A stretch of DNA of 7,872 nt from Deltaproteobacteria bacterium (GTDB lineage: Bacteria > Desulfobacterota > Desulfuromonadia > Desulfuromonadales > BM103), in contig SBFN01000181.1 in NCBI GenBank assembly GCA_006226895.1, positions 1-7,872 of the forward strand. The letters run 5' to 3'. Shown here piece by piece: positions 1 through 6,614 of the stretch; position 1 is the first letter of the stretch, and the number at the start of each line of letters is the position of its first letter. The notes beneath the pieces are model-generated. The model did not search any database. It was not told where the DNA came from and worked only from the letters and a program-made list of their open reading frames with translations. Both the position numbers and the translations under genes were made by a program.

Positions 1-902
1 CCATCGTAGCGGCCGCCGGAGCAGACTGCTCTGCCAAAGCCCGACAGGAAGCCCTGAAAGACCAAGCCGCTATGGTAATCGAAACCGCGCATTTCACCAA
101 GGTCTAAAGTGATATGCTCTTCAACACCGTACACGGTGAGAACCTCCAGTACCTTTTCCAGCTCATCCAGAGCTTTTTGTGATGCAGGGTTGGAGATCGC
201 CTTGCGCGCCCGGTCAAGCGTCCCGCGGCCACCGTAAAGTCTGGGTAAAGCTAGAAGCTCCGTGCGCTGCTGATCGTTTAGCGGCAGTGTCTTGAGCAGT
301 TGCTGCAGGCCGGAAAGATCTTTCGCTGTGATCGCAGTGCGCAGGGTCAGGCCCTGCTTCGCATCCAGGGGCAGGTCGTTCAGAATGCCACGCAGGAATT
401 CGACCTGGCCGATATCGATAGTGAACTCGGTGGCTCCGACAGACTGCAGGCACTTCACGGCCATGGCAATCATTTCCGCATCGGCTTCCGGGCCGCTGAG
501 CCCGATCAGTTCCACGCCTGACTGGAAAACTTCACGGTCTTTGCCGAGACGTTGCTCTGTATGCCTCAGAACGCGGCCGTTGTAGCAGAGACGAAATGGC
601 AAGGGCATCTCACGCATGCGGGTCGCCGCAATCCTTGCAACCTGAGGCGTGATGTCTGGTGGAAAAGCAACCAGCCGGCCGGTTTGGCGGTCATCAAAGC
701 GAAAGGTGTTGGCACGCAGGTCATTTCCCAACCCGAGTTCAAGAACGGCCAGGTCCTCGAGGATTGCCGGAGCTACGGGGCGGAAGCCCCAGGCCCCGTA
801 GATGCTACGCAAAGTGTTTTGCAGGTAGTCCAGTTTGGCCGCTTTAACCGGCAGGAAATCCTTTACGCCGGTTGGCAGTCGTGTCTCTATGATGTTAGGC
901 AC
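1..902 (-). CDS. hisZ: ATP phosphoribosyltransferase regulatory subunit HisZ, 3' end beyond window
   Basis: HisZ is a catalytically inactive paralogue of histidyl-tRNA synthetase. It binds the short form of HisG and is needed for the first step of histidine synthesis (ATP plus PRPP) and for its feedback control. The 300 visible codons carry the class II synthetase fold: an N-terminal RLPTGVKDFLP (residues 8-18), FPPDITPQVARIAATR (80-95), the motif 2 region FRLCYNGRVLRH (103-114) with REVFQSGVELIG (123-134), RGFDYHSGLVFQGF (272-285, like the HisA motif of HisRS), and the start of motif 3, SGGRYDG (295-301). The family is usually about 390-430 residues, so roughly the last quarter lies off the left edge. 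There is no ATG near the N terminus. GTG at 902 is preferred because AGAAGG sits 8 nt upstream; GTG at 908 would leave only 2 nt, and an in-frame stop lies just above it. The gene begins 20 bp after serA and probably shares its transcript. A true histidyl-tRNA synthetase is the alternative, but the N-terminal sequence and motif 2 fit HisZ better. Confidence 0.88.
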   Translation of the reverse strand, partial: MPNIIETRLPTGVKDFLPVKAAKLDYLQNTLRSIYGAWGFRPVAPAILEDLAVLELGLGNDLRANTFRFDDRQTGRLVAFPPDITPQVARIAATRMREMPLPFRLCYNGRVLRHTEQRLGKDREVFQSGVELIGLSGPEADAEMIAMAVKCLQSVGATEFTIDIGQVEFLRGILNDLPLDAKQGLTLRTAITAKDLSGLQQLLKTLPLNDQQRTELLALPRLYGGRGTLDRARKAISNPASQKALDELEKVLEVLTVYGVEEHITLDLGEMRGFDYHSGLVFQGFLSGFGRAVCSGGRYD

Positions 903-910
903 TTTCACGT

Positions 911-916
911 CCTTCT
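911..916 (-). promoter_or_regulatory. Ribosome binding site deciding the hisZ start
   Basis: On the minus strand this reads AGAAGG, followed by ACGTGAAAGTG. Two in-frame GTG codons are separated by a single AAA. The spacing is 2 nt to the first (908) and 8 nt to the second (902). The normal optimum of 5-9 nt favours the second. The site lies in the short gap after the serA stop, as expected for a downstream gene in an operon. Confidence 0.6.
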
Positions 917-922
917 AGAAAA

Positions 923-2506
923 TTATAAAACAATCTGGTGCGCGGCGACGATATGCTCGTGGGCGCGCAATCTTTCCAGAGTTTCATCTGGAATGCAACT
1001 GTCAACATTAATCAAAGAGACGGCCTGACCGTCGATCGAGTGGCGGGTCAGGTTCATGCCTGCGATGTTAATTTCAGCCTCACCCAGCAGTTGGCCGATA
1101 AAGCCGATGATGCCGGGATGATCTTCGTTGAAAAGAACCAGGAGGTGGCCGTTGGGCAGCGCCTCCACGTTACAGCCATTGACGCGCACGATACGGTAGT
1201 CATCTTCTCCGAACAGGGCGCCACAAACCGAATTTTCGCCGTCAGCGCCGACCACTTCCAGGCGGATCAAGCTGGAAAAGCCGCGGGTCGATTGGCTGCG
1301 GGTCTCGGTGACGCGAATGCAGCGTTCTTTGGCCAGAAACGGGGCGTTTATATAGTTAACTTCGGAGCCGACCATCGGCTTGAGGAGCCCTTTCAGGGCG
1401 GCCATGGTCAGAGGCTCGGTCGGGTTGTTGGTCACAGTGCCTGCATATTCAATGCGGATTTCTTTGAGCCCCTTGCCATAGAGCTGCGCAAGGAACGAGC
1501 CAAGACGCTCGGCCAGGTCCAGGTGGGGTCGTAAGGTTGCCAGCAGGTCAGCGCTGATCGAGGGGACATTAACCGCGTTGACAATAATGCCTTTGGTCAG
1601 CAGGTCAACCACCTGGTTGGCGACCTGTACGGTGACATTGACCTGTGCGTCGCGGGTCGCGGTGCGCAGATGCGGCGTACAGATGACCTGCTCAAGCTGC
1701 AGCAGGGGGTTGTCCGATGCCGGCGGCTCCTGGCTGAAAACATCGATCGCCGCTCCGGCGACACGACCTGACTTGATTGCCTCGACCAATGCTTCTTCAT
1801 CAATCAGGCCTCCGGTTGCACAATTGATGACATGGCAACCGGGCTTGATACGTGCCAGTGTTTCATTGTTGAGGATGTTGGCGGTTTCCGCGTTGTACGG
1901 AGTGTGCAGGGTTAAAAAGTCGGAGCGGCTTAGCAAGCCTTCAAAATCAACCTGCTCTGCACCGAGCGTGCGGACGGTGTCTTCCGTCAGGTATGGATCG
2001 TAAACAATCGGCTTCATCTTCAGGGAAAGAGCTCGCTCAACAACCATTCGGCCAATCTTTCCTGCGCCCAGAACGCCGAGTGTTTTTCCTGCGACCTCGA
2101 TGCCGAGAAAACGATCAGATTCCCATGCGCCCTTCTTGGTTGACTGGCTGGCCGCCGGGATCTGTCTGGCCAGGGCAAAGATCATGGCGATCGTATGCTC
2201 GGCAGTGGTGGTGGTGCTGCCGAACGGGGTGTGCATGACCACGACCCCCTTGAGGTTGGCCGCTTCCAGGTCGAGGTTTCTGGTGCCTACGCCGGCGCGG
2301 CCAATAACCTGCAGTTTGTTGGCCGCCTGAAAGATCTCTTCGGTTATAGCCGTTCCACTGCGTACGATCAGTGCATCAACTTCGGCGACGGCTTCCAGAA
2401 GTTGTTCTGTCGTCAGGCCTGGCTGGTAGTCAAGTTCTACACCCTCGGCTTGTTCGAGAACCTGTAACCCCTCGCTGGGGAATTTGTCAGAAACGAGTAC
2501 TCTCAT
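923..2506 (-). CDS. serA: D-3-phosphoglycerate dehydrogenase-like protein with ACT domain and unusual active site
   Basis: By family this is the NAD-dependent enzyme that oxidises 3-phosphoglycerate to 3-phosphohydroxypyruvate, the first step of serine synthesis in the cytoplasm. At 527 residues it has the long-form layout. Residues 1-95 plus about 285-315 form the substrate domain. Residues 96-284 form the NAD domain, with GAGKIG at 148-152 and an acidic D170 ending the second strand. Residues 316-450 form the intervening (ASB) domain, and 453-527 the ACT domain, with NEDHPGIIG at 460-468. The catalytic Glu (E260) and His (H279) are present. The catalytic Arg, which lies 29 residues before the Glu in E. 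coli SerA, is Thr here (T231, in NCATGGLIDE). Other loops also differ: HLRTAT where HLGAST is usual, GTRN for GVDN, and HTPFGS for the usual NxPxxN. The C-terminal half looks normal. It may therefore be a SerA paralogue with another substrate, or a poorly active one. The start is ATG 2506; no strong Shine-Dalgarno is visible and no better in-frame start lies above it. Confidence 0.85.
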   Translation of the reverse strand: MRVLVSDKFPSEGLQVLEQAEGVELDYQPGLTTEQLLEAVAEVDALIVRSGTAITEEIFQAANKLQVIGRAGVGTRNLDLEAANLKGVVVMHTPFGSTTTTAEHTIAMIFALARQIPAASQSTKKGAWESDRFLGIEVAGKTLGVLGAGKIGRMVVERALSLKMKPIVYDPYLTEDTVRTLGAEQVDFEGLLSRSDFLTLHTPYNAETANILNNETLARIKPGCHVINCATGGLIDEEALVEAIKSGRVAGAAIDVFSQEPPASDNPLLQLEQVICTPHLRTATRDAQVNVTVQVANQVVDLLTKGIIVNAVNVPSISADLLATLRPHLDLAERLGSFLAQLYGKGLKEIRIEYAGTVTNNPTEPLTMAALKGLLKPMVGSEVNYINAPFLAKERCIRVTETRSQSTRGFSSLIRLEVVGADGENSVCGALFGEDDYRIVRVNGCNVEALPNGHLLVLFNEDHPGIIGFIGQLLGEAEINIAGMNLTRHSIDGQAVSLINVDSCIPDETLERLRAHEHIVAAHQIVL

Positions 2507-2564
2507 GGTGCCGACCCATAGCTGTTTGGAAGAAGTGGATGCTTAAGTTATAAGACAACATAGT

Positions 2565-2593
2565 AAACTAGCAACCGGCCCCTCCTCTGTCAA
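2565..2593 (-). promoter_or_regulatory. Candidate sigma-70 promoter for serA-hisZ
   Basis: On the minus strand a perfect TTGACA (2593-2588) is followed after 17 bp by TAGTTT (2570-2565), which keeps the key T, A and final T of the -10 box. Transcription would start near 2557, giving a leader of about 50 nt before the serA ATG. The -35 lies between two copies of CCGGCC/GGCCGG (2575-2580 and 2601-2606). These could form an operator, or a weak hairpin ending the pepA transcript. This is a sequence match only. Confidence 0.5.
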
Positions 2594-2629
2594 GGTGAAA
2601 GGCCGGAGCTGTAAATGACTGAATCGACG

Positions 2630-4135
2630 TCAGTTTGTATTCGACAAATTCTTTAGAAATGCGATCAGTAAACGCACGCCAACACCGGTGCCACCCTTGG
2701 GTGTATAAGGGCTTGCCTGGTCACGCCAGGCCGTGCCGGCGATGTCTAGGTGAGCCCAGTTGAAGTCCTTGGCAAACCTCTTTAAAAAGGCTGCAGCCGT
2801 AATGGTCCCGGCCGGACGACCGCCAACATTTTTCACATCGGCCACGTCGCTCTTGATCTGCTGGTCATAATCCTCCCAGAGCGGCAGCTGCCAAAGCCGC
2901 TCGCCGCTATCGTCACCGGCGACCCGTAAGGCGTCCACAAGTTCCTGATTATTGCCGAGAACCGCTGTCGCATGATGGCCCAAAGCGATAATGCAGGCGC
3001 CGGTCAGGGTCGCCAGATCAACGACCAGCTTCGGCTCGTAGCGTTTTACGTAAGTCAGGGCATCGGCGAGGATCAGGCGGCCTTCGGCGTCAGTGTTAAG
3101 GACTTCAATTGTCTGGCCGGAGAGGCTGGTGAGGATGTCTCCCGGCCTGTAGGCGGTGGCCGAGGGCATATTTTCAACAGCGGGAACGATGCCGACCAGG
3201 TTGACCGGCAACTCCAGAAGAGAGGCTGCTAACATGGTGCCGATGACGGCCGCCCCACCGGCCATATCCATCTTCATCTCATCCATTTTTTCGCCCGGCT
3301 TCAACGATATTCCGCCTGAGTCAAAGGTGACGCCCTTGCCCACCAGAGCCACGGGTGCTTCGTCTTTGTGGCCGCCCTGATGCTCGAGAATAATGAGGCG
3401 CGGCTCGCGTGCGCTGCCCTGGGCCACGCCGAGAAGAGCACCGCAACCTTCTGAGGTTAATTCTTTCTGGCCGAGGATTTTGCAGTTTAGTGTGCTCTGC
3501 TCCGCTGCAAGCTGCGCCTGTTCGGCGAGGTAGTCAGGAGATTTGATGTTACCGGGAGCGTTGACGAGATCTCGCGTCAACATGACCGCCCGGCTGATCT
3601 TTCGCGCGTTTTCAACGGCAGCCCCGCAGCTTTTTTTATCCTGCCCTTCTGTGATTATCAGGGTGACTGCCTTTGGCAGCTTGCGCGCACTTTTCGCTTC
3701 TTCTCCGAGGAACAAGTCGTAGCGGTAGCAGGCTAACAAAAGTCCTTCTGCCAAAGCCTGGAACCTGGCGGTCTGGTCGCGCTCTTCACGCTGAAAAGGT
3801 AAAGCGAAGGCCAGTTGACCGAACTTTTTCTCTGTGACCCTATTCATGGCCTGTCCGGCTGCCCGACGAACCTTCTCGTCGGAGACCTTTCCTGCTTGGC
3901 CGAGACCGACGAGGAGGACCCGTTCAGCCGGCAGATGACCTGCCGGCTGAAAGAGGATCTGCTCATCCTCTTTGGCAGAGAATTCGCCATTGCGCTTTGC
4001 CTTGAGGAGGAGGCCGCCGAGTTTCTGGTCAAGCTCTTTCATGAGCGGTTCGGTAAAGTCCTTCTCGCAGAGACCGATGACCAGGCACGAAGTTTTTATT
4101 TGTAGAGGGGAGGTTTTGCGAATATTTAGGTCCAT
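2630..4135 (-). CDS. pepA: Cytosolic leucyl aminopeptidase, M17 family
   Basis: A two-metal aminopeptidase that removes N-terminal residues, with a leucine preference in the family, during peptide turnover in the cytoplasm. It is usually a hexamer. At 501 residues it has normal length. The N-terminal macro-like domain covers about 1-165 and the catalytic domain about 180-495. All expected active-site residues are visible by comparison with bovine and E. coli enzymes: metal ligands K267, D272, D290, D349 and E351, and catalytic K279 and R353. The M17 signature NTDAEGRL is at 347-354, and GKGVTFDSGG is at 266-275. The start at ATG 4135 is supported by AAGGAGAG at 4150-4143, 7 nt upstream. It is first in a leftward run with serA and hisZ, but the 123-bp gap and separate promoter candidate suggest it may be its own unit. 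Some PepA proteins also bind DNA (XerA/ArgR-type roles in E. coli); nothing here shows that. Confidence 0.96.
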   Translation of the reverse strand: MDLNIRKTSPLQIKTSCLVIGLCEKDFTEPLMKELDQKLGGLLLKAKRNGEFSAKEDEQILFQPAGHLPAERVLLVGLGQAGKVSDEKVRRAAGQAMNRVTEKKFGQLAFALPFQREERDQTARFQALAEGLLLACYRYDLFLGEEAKSARKLPKAVTLIITEGQDKKSCGAAVENARKISRAVMLTRDLVNAPGNIKSPDYLAEQAQLAAEQSTLNCKILGQKELTSEGCGALLGVAQGSAREPRLIILEHQGGHKDEAPVALVGKGVTFDSGGISLKPGEKMDEMKMDMAGGAAVIGTMLAASLLELPVNLVGIVPAVENMPSATAYRPGDILTSLSGQTIEVLNTDAEGRLILADALTYVKRYEPKLVVDLATLTGACIIALGHHATAVLGNNQELVDALRVAGDDSGERLWQLPLWEDYDQQIKSDVADVKNVGGRPAGTITAAAFLKRFAKDFNWAHLDIAGTAWRDQASPYTPKGGTGVGVRLLIAFLKNLSNTN

Positions 4136-4257
4136 CTAATAACTCTCCTTGACAATGAATTCAGACTGTTTTCGTTGATGGCAATGATAAGCGGGTTTTT
4201 AGCTTTTGGCTAGTTGTATCTATGGTTTTCAACTTAAGCGTCCATCCTCTTTTTCAT

Positions 4258-4421
4258 CTGAGCCGTCTCTGTGGAGGCCCGTTGTCTGCGAAGTCTCTTC
4301 CCGGGTGCTCTTCTGAGCTATTCTTCAACGTGAAAAATAGCACTTCCCGGTTGCGCTTGTCTCGGTTCCTGAGATATGTTTTCATCAAGACTGTCTCTTC
4401 GAACGATCTTCCCGGTCTGAA
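4258..4421. repeat. Alternating CTGAG / CTTCCCGG short-repeat cluster
   Basis: CTTCCCGG occurs three times on the plus strand (4297-4304, 4343-4350, 4408-4415). CTGAG occurs three times (4258-4262, 4313-4317, 4369-4373), alternating with it, and a CTGAA (4417-4421) follows the last CTTCCCGG. The first two copies share a longer pattern: CTTCCCGG, one base, TGC, one base, CTT, then CTGAG, one base, TAT. The distance from one CTTCCCGG to the next is 46 and then 65 bp. These are not multiples of three, so it is not a peptide repeat. It may be a set of regulator binding sites or a decayed tandem duplication. Confidence 0.5.
4317..4341. other. Imperfect inverted repeat / hairpin in the intergenic region
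   Basis: GCTATT, one base, TTC, a 5-base loop AACGT, GAA, one base, AATAGC. This gives nine base pairs with a single C-A mismatch. There is no T-run after it on the plus strand, where CACTTCCCGG follows, so a terminator is unlikely. Two CTTCCCGG copies flank it (4297-4304 and 4343-4350). It could act as an operator for a dimeric regulator, or as a leader-RNA hairpin of either divergent gene. Confidence 0.45.
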
Positions 4422-4466
4422 TTGTTGTCCCCAGGACATCTCCTCATCTGGAAGCCCTGAACTTTT

Positions 4467-5900
4467 ATGCGTCAACTAGTTAAAGCCGTTCAATCCAAGC
4501 GCTCCGGCGCGTTGCAAAGTGAAAGCTCCTCTGCTGGTTTTTTCAGGGGTATTCGTTTCCGTCTCGTTTCGTTCGTTCTGTCTTTACTTGTAGTTACGAC
4601 CTTCAGCGTCTCTTTTATTGTTGTGCAAATCCTGGATTCCTCCCTGCTGGATTCTCTCGTCAAGCGGGGAAGTGCGATCACACAGGCCGCTGCCGTCCCC
4701 GCCGGATTCAGCCTATTGGAGAACGATCGTCTGGCATTGGATAATCTCGTTGCCCAGATAAAAGCCTCCCAGGAAGAGCTGGTATATGTCGCTATCCTGG
4801 ATCTTGAAAAAAATATCCTTGCACATGATCGACTGGACCGGGTTGGTGAACAACTCCCTTCTTTGACAGGCGAGTCGATAGCGCATGCTCATGATGTTGC
4901 CATTGTCAGGGGGCAATATGAAGGGGGCGATAGCTTTGAGTTCAGGCGCCCGATCTATTTTGCTGACCAGCATGTGGGGAGTGTTGTTGTTGCTGTCAGC
5001 GCCAGTAAGTTAATGGCCTCGAAGGCTTTGGCGCATCGACAAATTTTCACAGTCGCCACATTTGTGACGATCCTGGCCTTGCTCGGCGCGATTCTGATTT
5101 CAATGATTTTCACTCGCCCCATCGAGCGTTTGGCTGACGGCGTTTCTAGGCTGCAGAAAGATGAGTATGTTGAGGATGTTCCGGTTCGATCACGTAATGA
5201 GCTGGGCATGTTGATTCGCAACTTCAACAAGATGGCAAGGACGATCCAGAAACAGAAAACAAGCTTGCAGGGCTATGCGGAGGAGCTGGAATCGTCATAC
5301 AATGATATCGTTAGAATTCTGGCCGCGGCTCTAGATGCCCGGGATAATTACACCTATGGGCATTCGGCCCGTGTTGCGCATTTTGCAATCGCTGTCGCTG
5401 AGAGACTCGAGTTTACAAAGGAGGAATTAAAAGAGCTGGAGATGGGCTGCTTGCTTCATGACATAGGTAAGATCCATGTCAGAGACGCTGTACTTAATAA
5501 GCAGTGCGGCCTTGATCAGAAAGAGTCTCTGGAGATCTCTCAACACCCTTTGCGGGGCGCCCAGATCCTTGAAATTGCACCTTCGTTGCATAAATATATT
5601 CCCGGTGTAAAGCACCACCACGAGCGTTTTGACGGGACAGGCTACCCTGATCAGTTGAGTGGCGACGAGATCCCTGTGCACGCCCAGATTCTTGCTCTGG
5701 CAGATACTTATGACGCCATGACAAGTTCGAGACCCTACCGAAAGGGGCTCAGCCAGGAAAGGGCGATTGCAGAAATCAGGCGCTGTAGCGGTAGTCAGTT
5801 TAACCCGAAGCTTGCTGAAATCTTTATCGATATCGTCCCTGTTGTTTCTGCCCGGTTGGTGGATGATCGGTTGCCTCTGGAGGCACTATGCGTATCGTAA
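4467..5900 (+). CDS. Membrane sensor protein with HAMP and HD-GYP domains (probable c-di-GMP phosphodiesterase)
   Basis: HD-GYP proteins hydrolyse the second messenger cyclic di-GMP and so shift cells between sessile and motile states. The 477 residues run: cytoplasmic N-terminal tail (1-30), transmembrane helix (about 31-55), an extracytoplasmic sensor segment (about 56-190, Cache-like in size; ligand unknown), a second transmembrane helix (about 192-214), HAMP linker (215-266, with the P218-I219 start), a short coiled segment, then HD-GYP (about 275-460). Catalytic residues are intact: GHSARVA with H299, HDIGKI with H331/D332, H360, HHHERFDGTGYP with G392-Y393-P394, and DTYDAM with D413/D416. 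It is therefore expected to be active. The start at ATG 4467 is the first in frame that keeps the whole first helix, but only a weak GGAAG lies 12 nt upstream, so the exact start is uncertain. Its last 13 bp overlap the next gene, which suggests coupled translation. Confidence 0.92.
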   Translation: MRQLVKAVQSKRSGALQSESSSAGFFRGIRFRLVSFVLSLLVVTTFSVSFIVVQILDSSLLDSLVKRGSAITQAAAVPAGFSLLENDRLALDNLVAQIKASQEELVYVAILDLEKNILAHDRLDRVGEQLPSLTGESIAHAHDVAIVRGQYEGGDSFEFRRPIYFADQHVGSVVVAVSASKLMASKALAHRQIFTVATFVTILALLGAILISMIFTRPIERLADGVSRLQKDEYVEDVPVRSRNELGMLIRNFNKMARTIQKQKTSLQGYAEELESSYNDIVRILAAALDARDNYTYGHSARVAHFAIAVAERLEFTKEELKELEMGCLLHDIGKIHVRDAVLNKQCGLDQKESLEISQHPLRGAQILEIAPSLHKYIPGVKHHHERFDGTGYPDQLSGDEIPVHAQILALADTYDAMTSSRPYRKGLSQERAIAEIRRCSGSQFNPKLAEIFIDIVPVVSARLVDDRLPLEALCVS

Positions 5901-6481
5901 CTTTTGCTGGCATTTGTTGCCTGATCCTCACTGTGCTGTTTTCCGGTTGTTCTGCTGTGATTGATGCCCCTGGCCCTGTGGTGGTTGAGAAGGAGAACGC
6001 AATCCAGGAACCCCGCAAGACCATCGAACGACTGTTGGCCGAAGGCTCTTTGGTGAAGGCTCACGATGCTCTTCGTGATGCTATAGGTGGTGACGCCTCG
6101 GAAACCTCTTTGGCGGATGTTTACGAGCAAGTGGAGAATCGTCTTTTGGGAGAGGCCGCACGCGCTGAGGGGAAAGGTCACTTTGATACGGCGGGCAGAT
6201 TCTACCGCATGGCTTTGGGTCTCTATCCGAAGAGTTCACAACTTCGAACCGCTTTAGTTATGACCGAAGAAGCGATCAAGCTGAAGATTGATGAGTGCGC
6301 GGATGAACTGATGAAAAGCGGTTTGGTTGCTTACCGTGAGGGCGACTTGGCTGAAGCTGTGGCTGTTTGGGAGAAAATTGCCCCGTTCTACCCGGATTAC
6401 TCCCCTTCTAACGTTGCAATTAAGACTGCTAAGCAGCAAATTGAAAATCTCGAAAGATTGGCCCCAGACAAAGCGAACTGA
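5888..6481 (+). CDS. Small TPR-containing lipoprotein
   Basis: A 197-residue predicted lipoprotein. The first 20 residues form a hydrophobic signal ending LFSGC, so lipid attachment at C21 is likely, although Phe at -3 is not ideal. Ser after the Cys points to the outer membrane rather than retention in the inner membrane. The mature part is almost all helical, with TPR-like units at about 87-117 (AARAEGKGHFDTAGRFYRMA) and 140-173 (GLVAYREGDLAEAVAVWEKI). TPRs bind other proteins, so a scaffold or assembly role in the envelope is plausible, but the partner is unknown. GGAGG at 5879-5883 lies 4 nt before the ATG, inside the end of the HD-GYP gene. The two frames overlap by 13 bp, so they are surely co-transcribed and probably coupled. 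I do not recognise a named family. Confidence 0.85.
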   Translation: MRIVTFAGICCLILTVLFSGCSAVIDAPGPVVVEKENAIQEPRKTIERLLAEGSLVKAHDALRDAIGGDASETSLADVYEQVENRLLGEAARAEGKGHFDTAGRFYRMALGLYPKSSQLRTALVMTEEAIKLKIDECADELMKSGLVAYREGDLAEAVAVWEKIAPFYPDYSPSNVAIKTAKQQIENLERLAPDKAN

Positions 6482-6502
6482 TTGGCGACTCTTTGGGCCT
6501 GC

Positions 6503-6532
6503 AACGCATTGTAACGGTGCGTTTTCTTTCTT
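6503..6532 (+). terminator. Probable Rho-independent terminator after the HD-GYP/TPR operon
   Basis: The arms AACGCAT (6503-6509) and GTGCGTT (6517-6523) pair over seven positions, one of them T-G, around the loop TGTAACG. The pyrimidine-rich tract TTCTTTCTT follows. The hairpin lies 21 bp after the stop of the TPR lipoprotein and just before a promoter candidate for the next gene. The stem is short, so termination may be partial. Confidence 0.5.
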
Positions 6533-6543
6533 CCCCCAAGGCT

Positions 6544-6571
6544 TTGACATTTTCTCTCAGGAGGCTAGACT
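6544..6571 (+). promoter_or_regulatory. Candidate sigma-70 promoter for the duplicated-module lipoprotein
   Basis: A perfect TTGACA (6544-6549) is followed, after a 16-bp spacer, by TAGACT (6566-6571), which matches four of six -10 positions including T, A and the last T. The expected transcript start is near 6578, about 37 nt before the ATG at 6615. Placed after a terminator-like hairpin, it suggests that the following gene is its own transcription unit. Confidence 0.5.
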
Positions 6572-6614
6572 GTTACGTGGGGTTTTGCAAATCTAATGGC
6601 TTCAGGAGGTTGCG

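Larger units (their letters stand above)
4136..4466. other. Divergent intergenic region between pepA and the HD-GYP gene
   Basis: These 331 bp separate two divergently transcribed genes and must hold the promoters of both. I see no convincing coding frame. Short frames on either strand lack ribosome binding sites and resemble no family. The pepA Shine-Dalgarno lies at its left end (4143-4150). For the plus strand a weak promoter candidate is TTGCGC (4351-4356) with TATGTT (4375-4380) at 18-bp spacing. For pepA I found no clear -35/-10 pair and no -24/-12 (sigma-54) pair. The right half holds the short repeats and hairpin listed separately, plus a small palindrome TGTCC-cca-GGACA at 4426-4438 close to the HD-GYP start. 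Confidence 0.6.

Noticed and set aside
938..1534. Long open frame of 198 codons on the plus strand opposite serA
   Set aside because: It lies wholly antisense to a strongly supported gene, has no family resemblance and no ribosome binding site that I can see. G+C-rich codon use in the real frame commonly leaves such open shadows.
4149..4177. TTGACA at 4149-4154 as a promoter for the HD-GYP gene
   Set aside because: No acceptable -10 lies at 16-18 bp. The match overlaps the pepA ribosome binding site and would give a leader of nearly 300 nt.
4136..4466. c-di-GMP riboswitch (GEMM) or other known leader element
   Set aside because: I looked for GEMM-type conserved blocks because the next gene is an HD-GYP protein. 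Neither the tetraloop-receptor-like stems nor the GCAAAGCC-type core is present.
4254..4475. 73-codon frame on the minus strand in the divergent intergenic region, starting TTG
   Set aside because: It is charged and looks mildly protein-like. However, it needs a TTG start with no Shine-Dalgarno, overlaps the HD-GYP start, and reads the repeated CCGGGAAG in different frames. A plus-strand frame (4222-4479) in the same place is no better.
5795..6181. 128-codon minus-strand frame across the HD-GYP/TPR junction
   Set aside because: It is antisense to two supported genes, with no recognisable motif and no initiation site.
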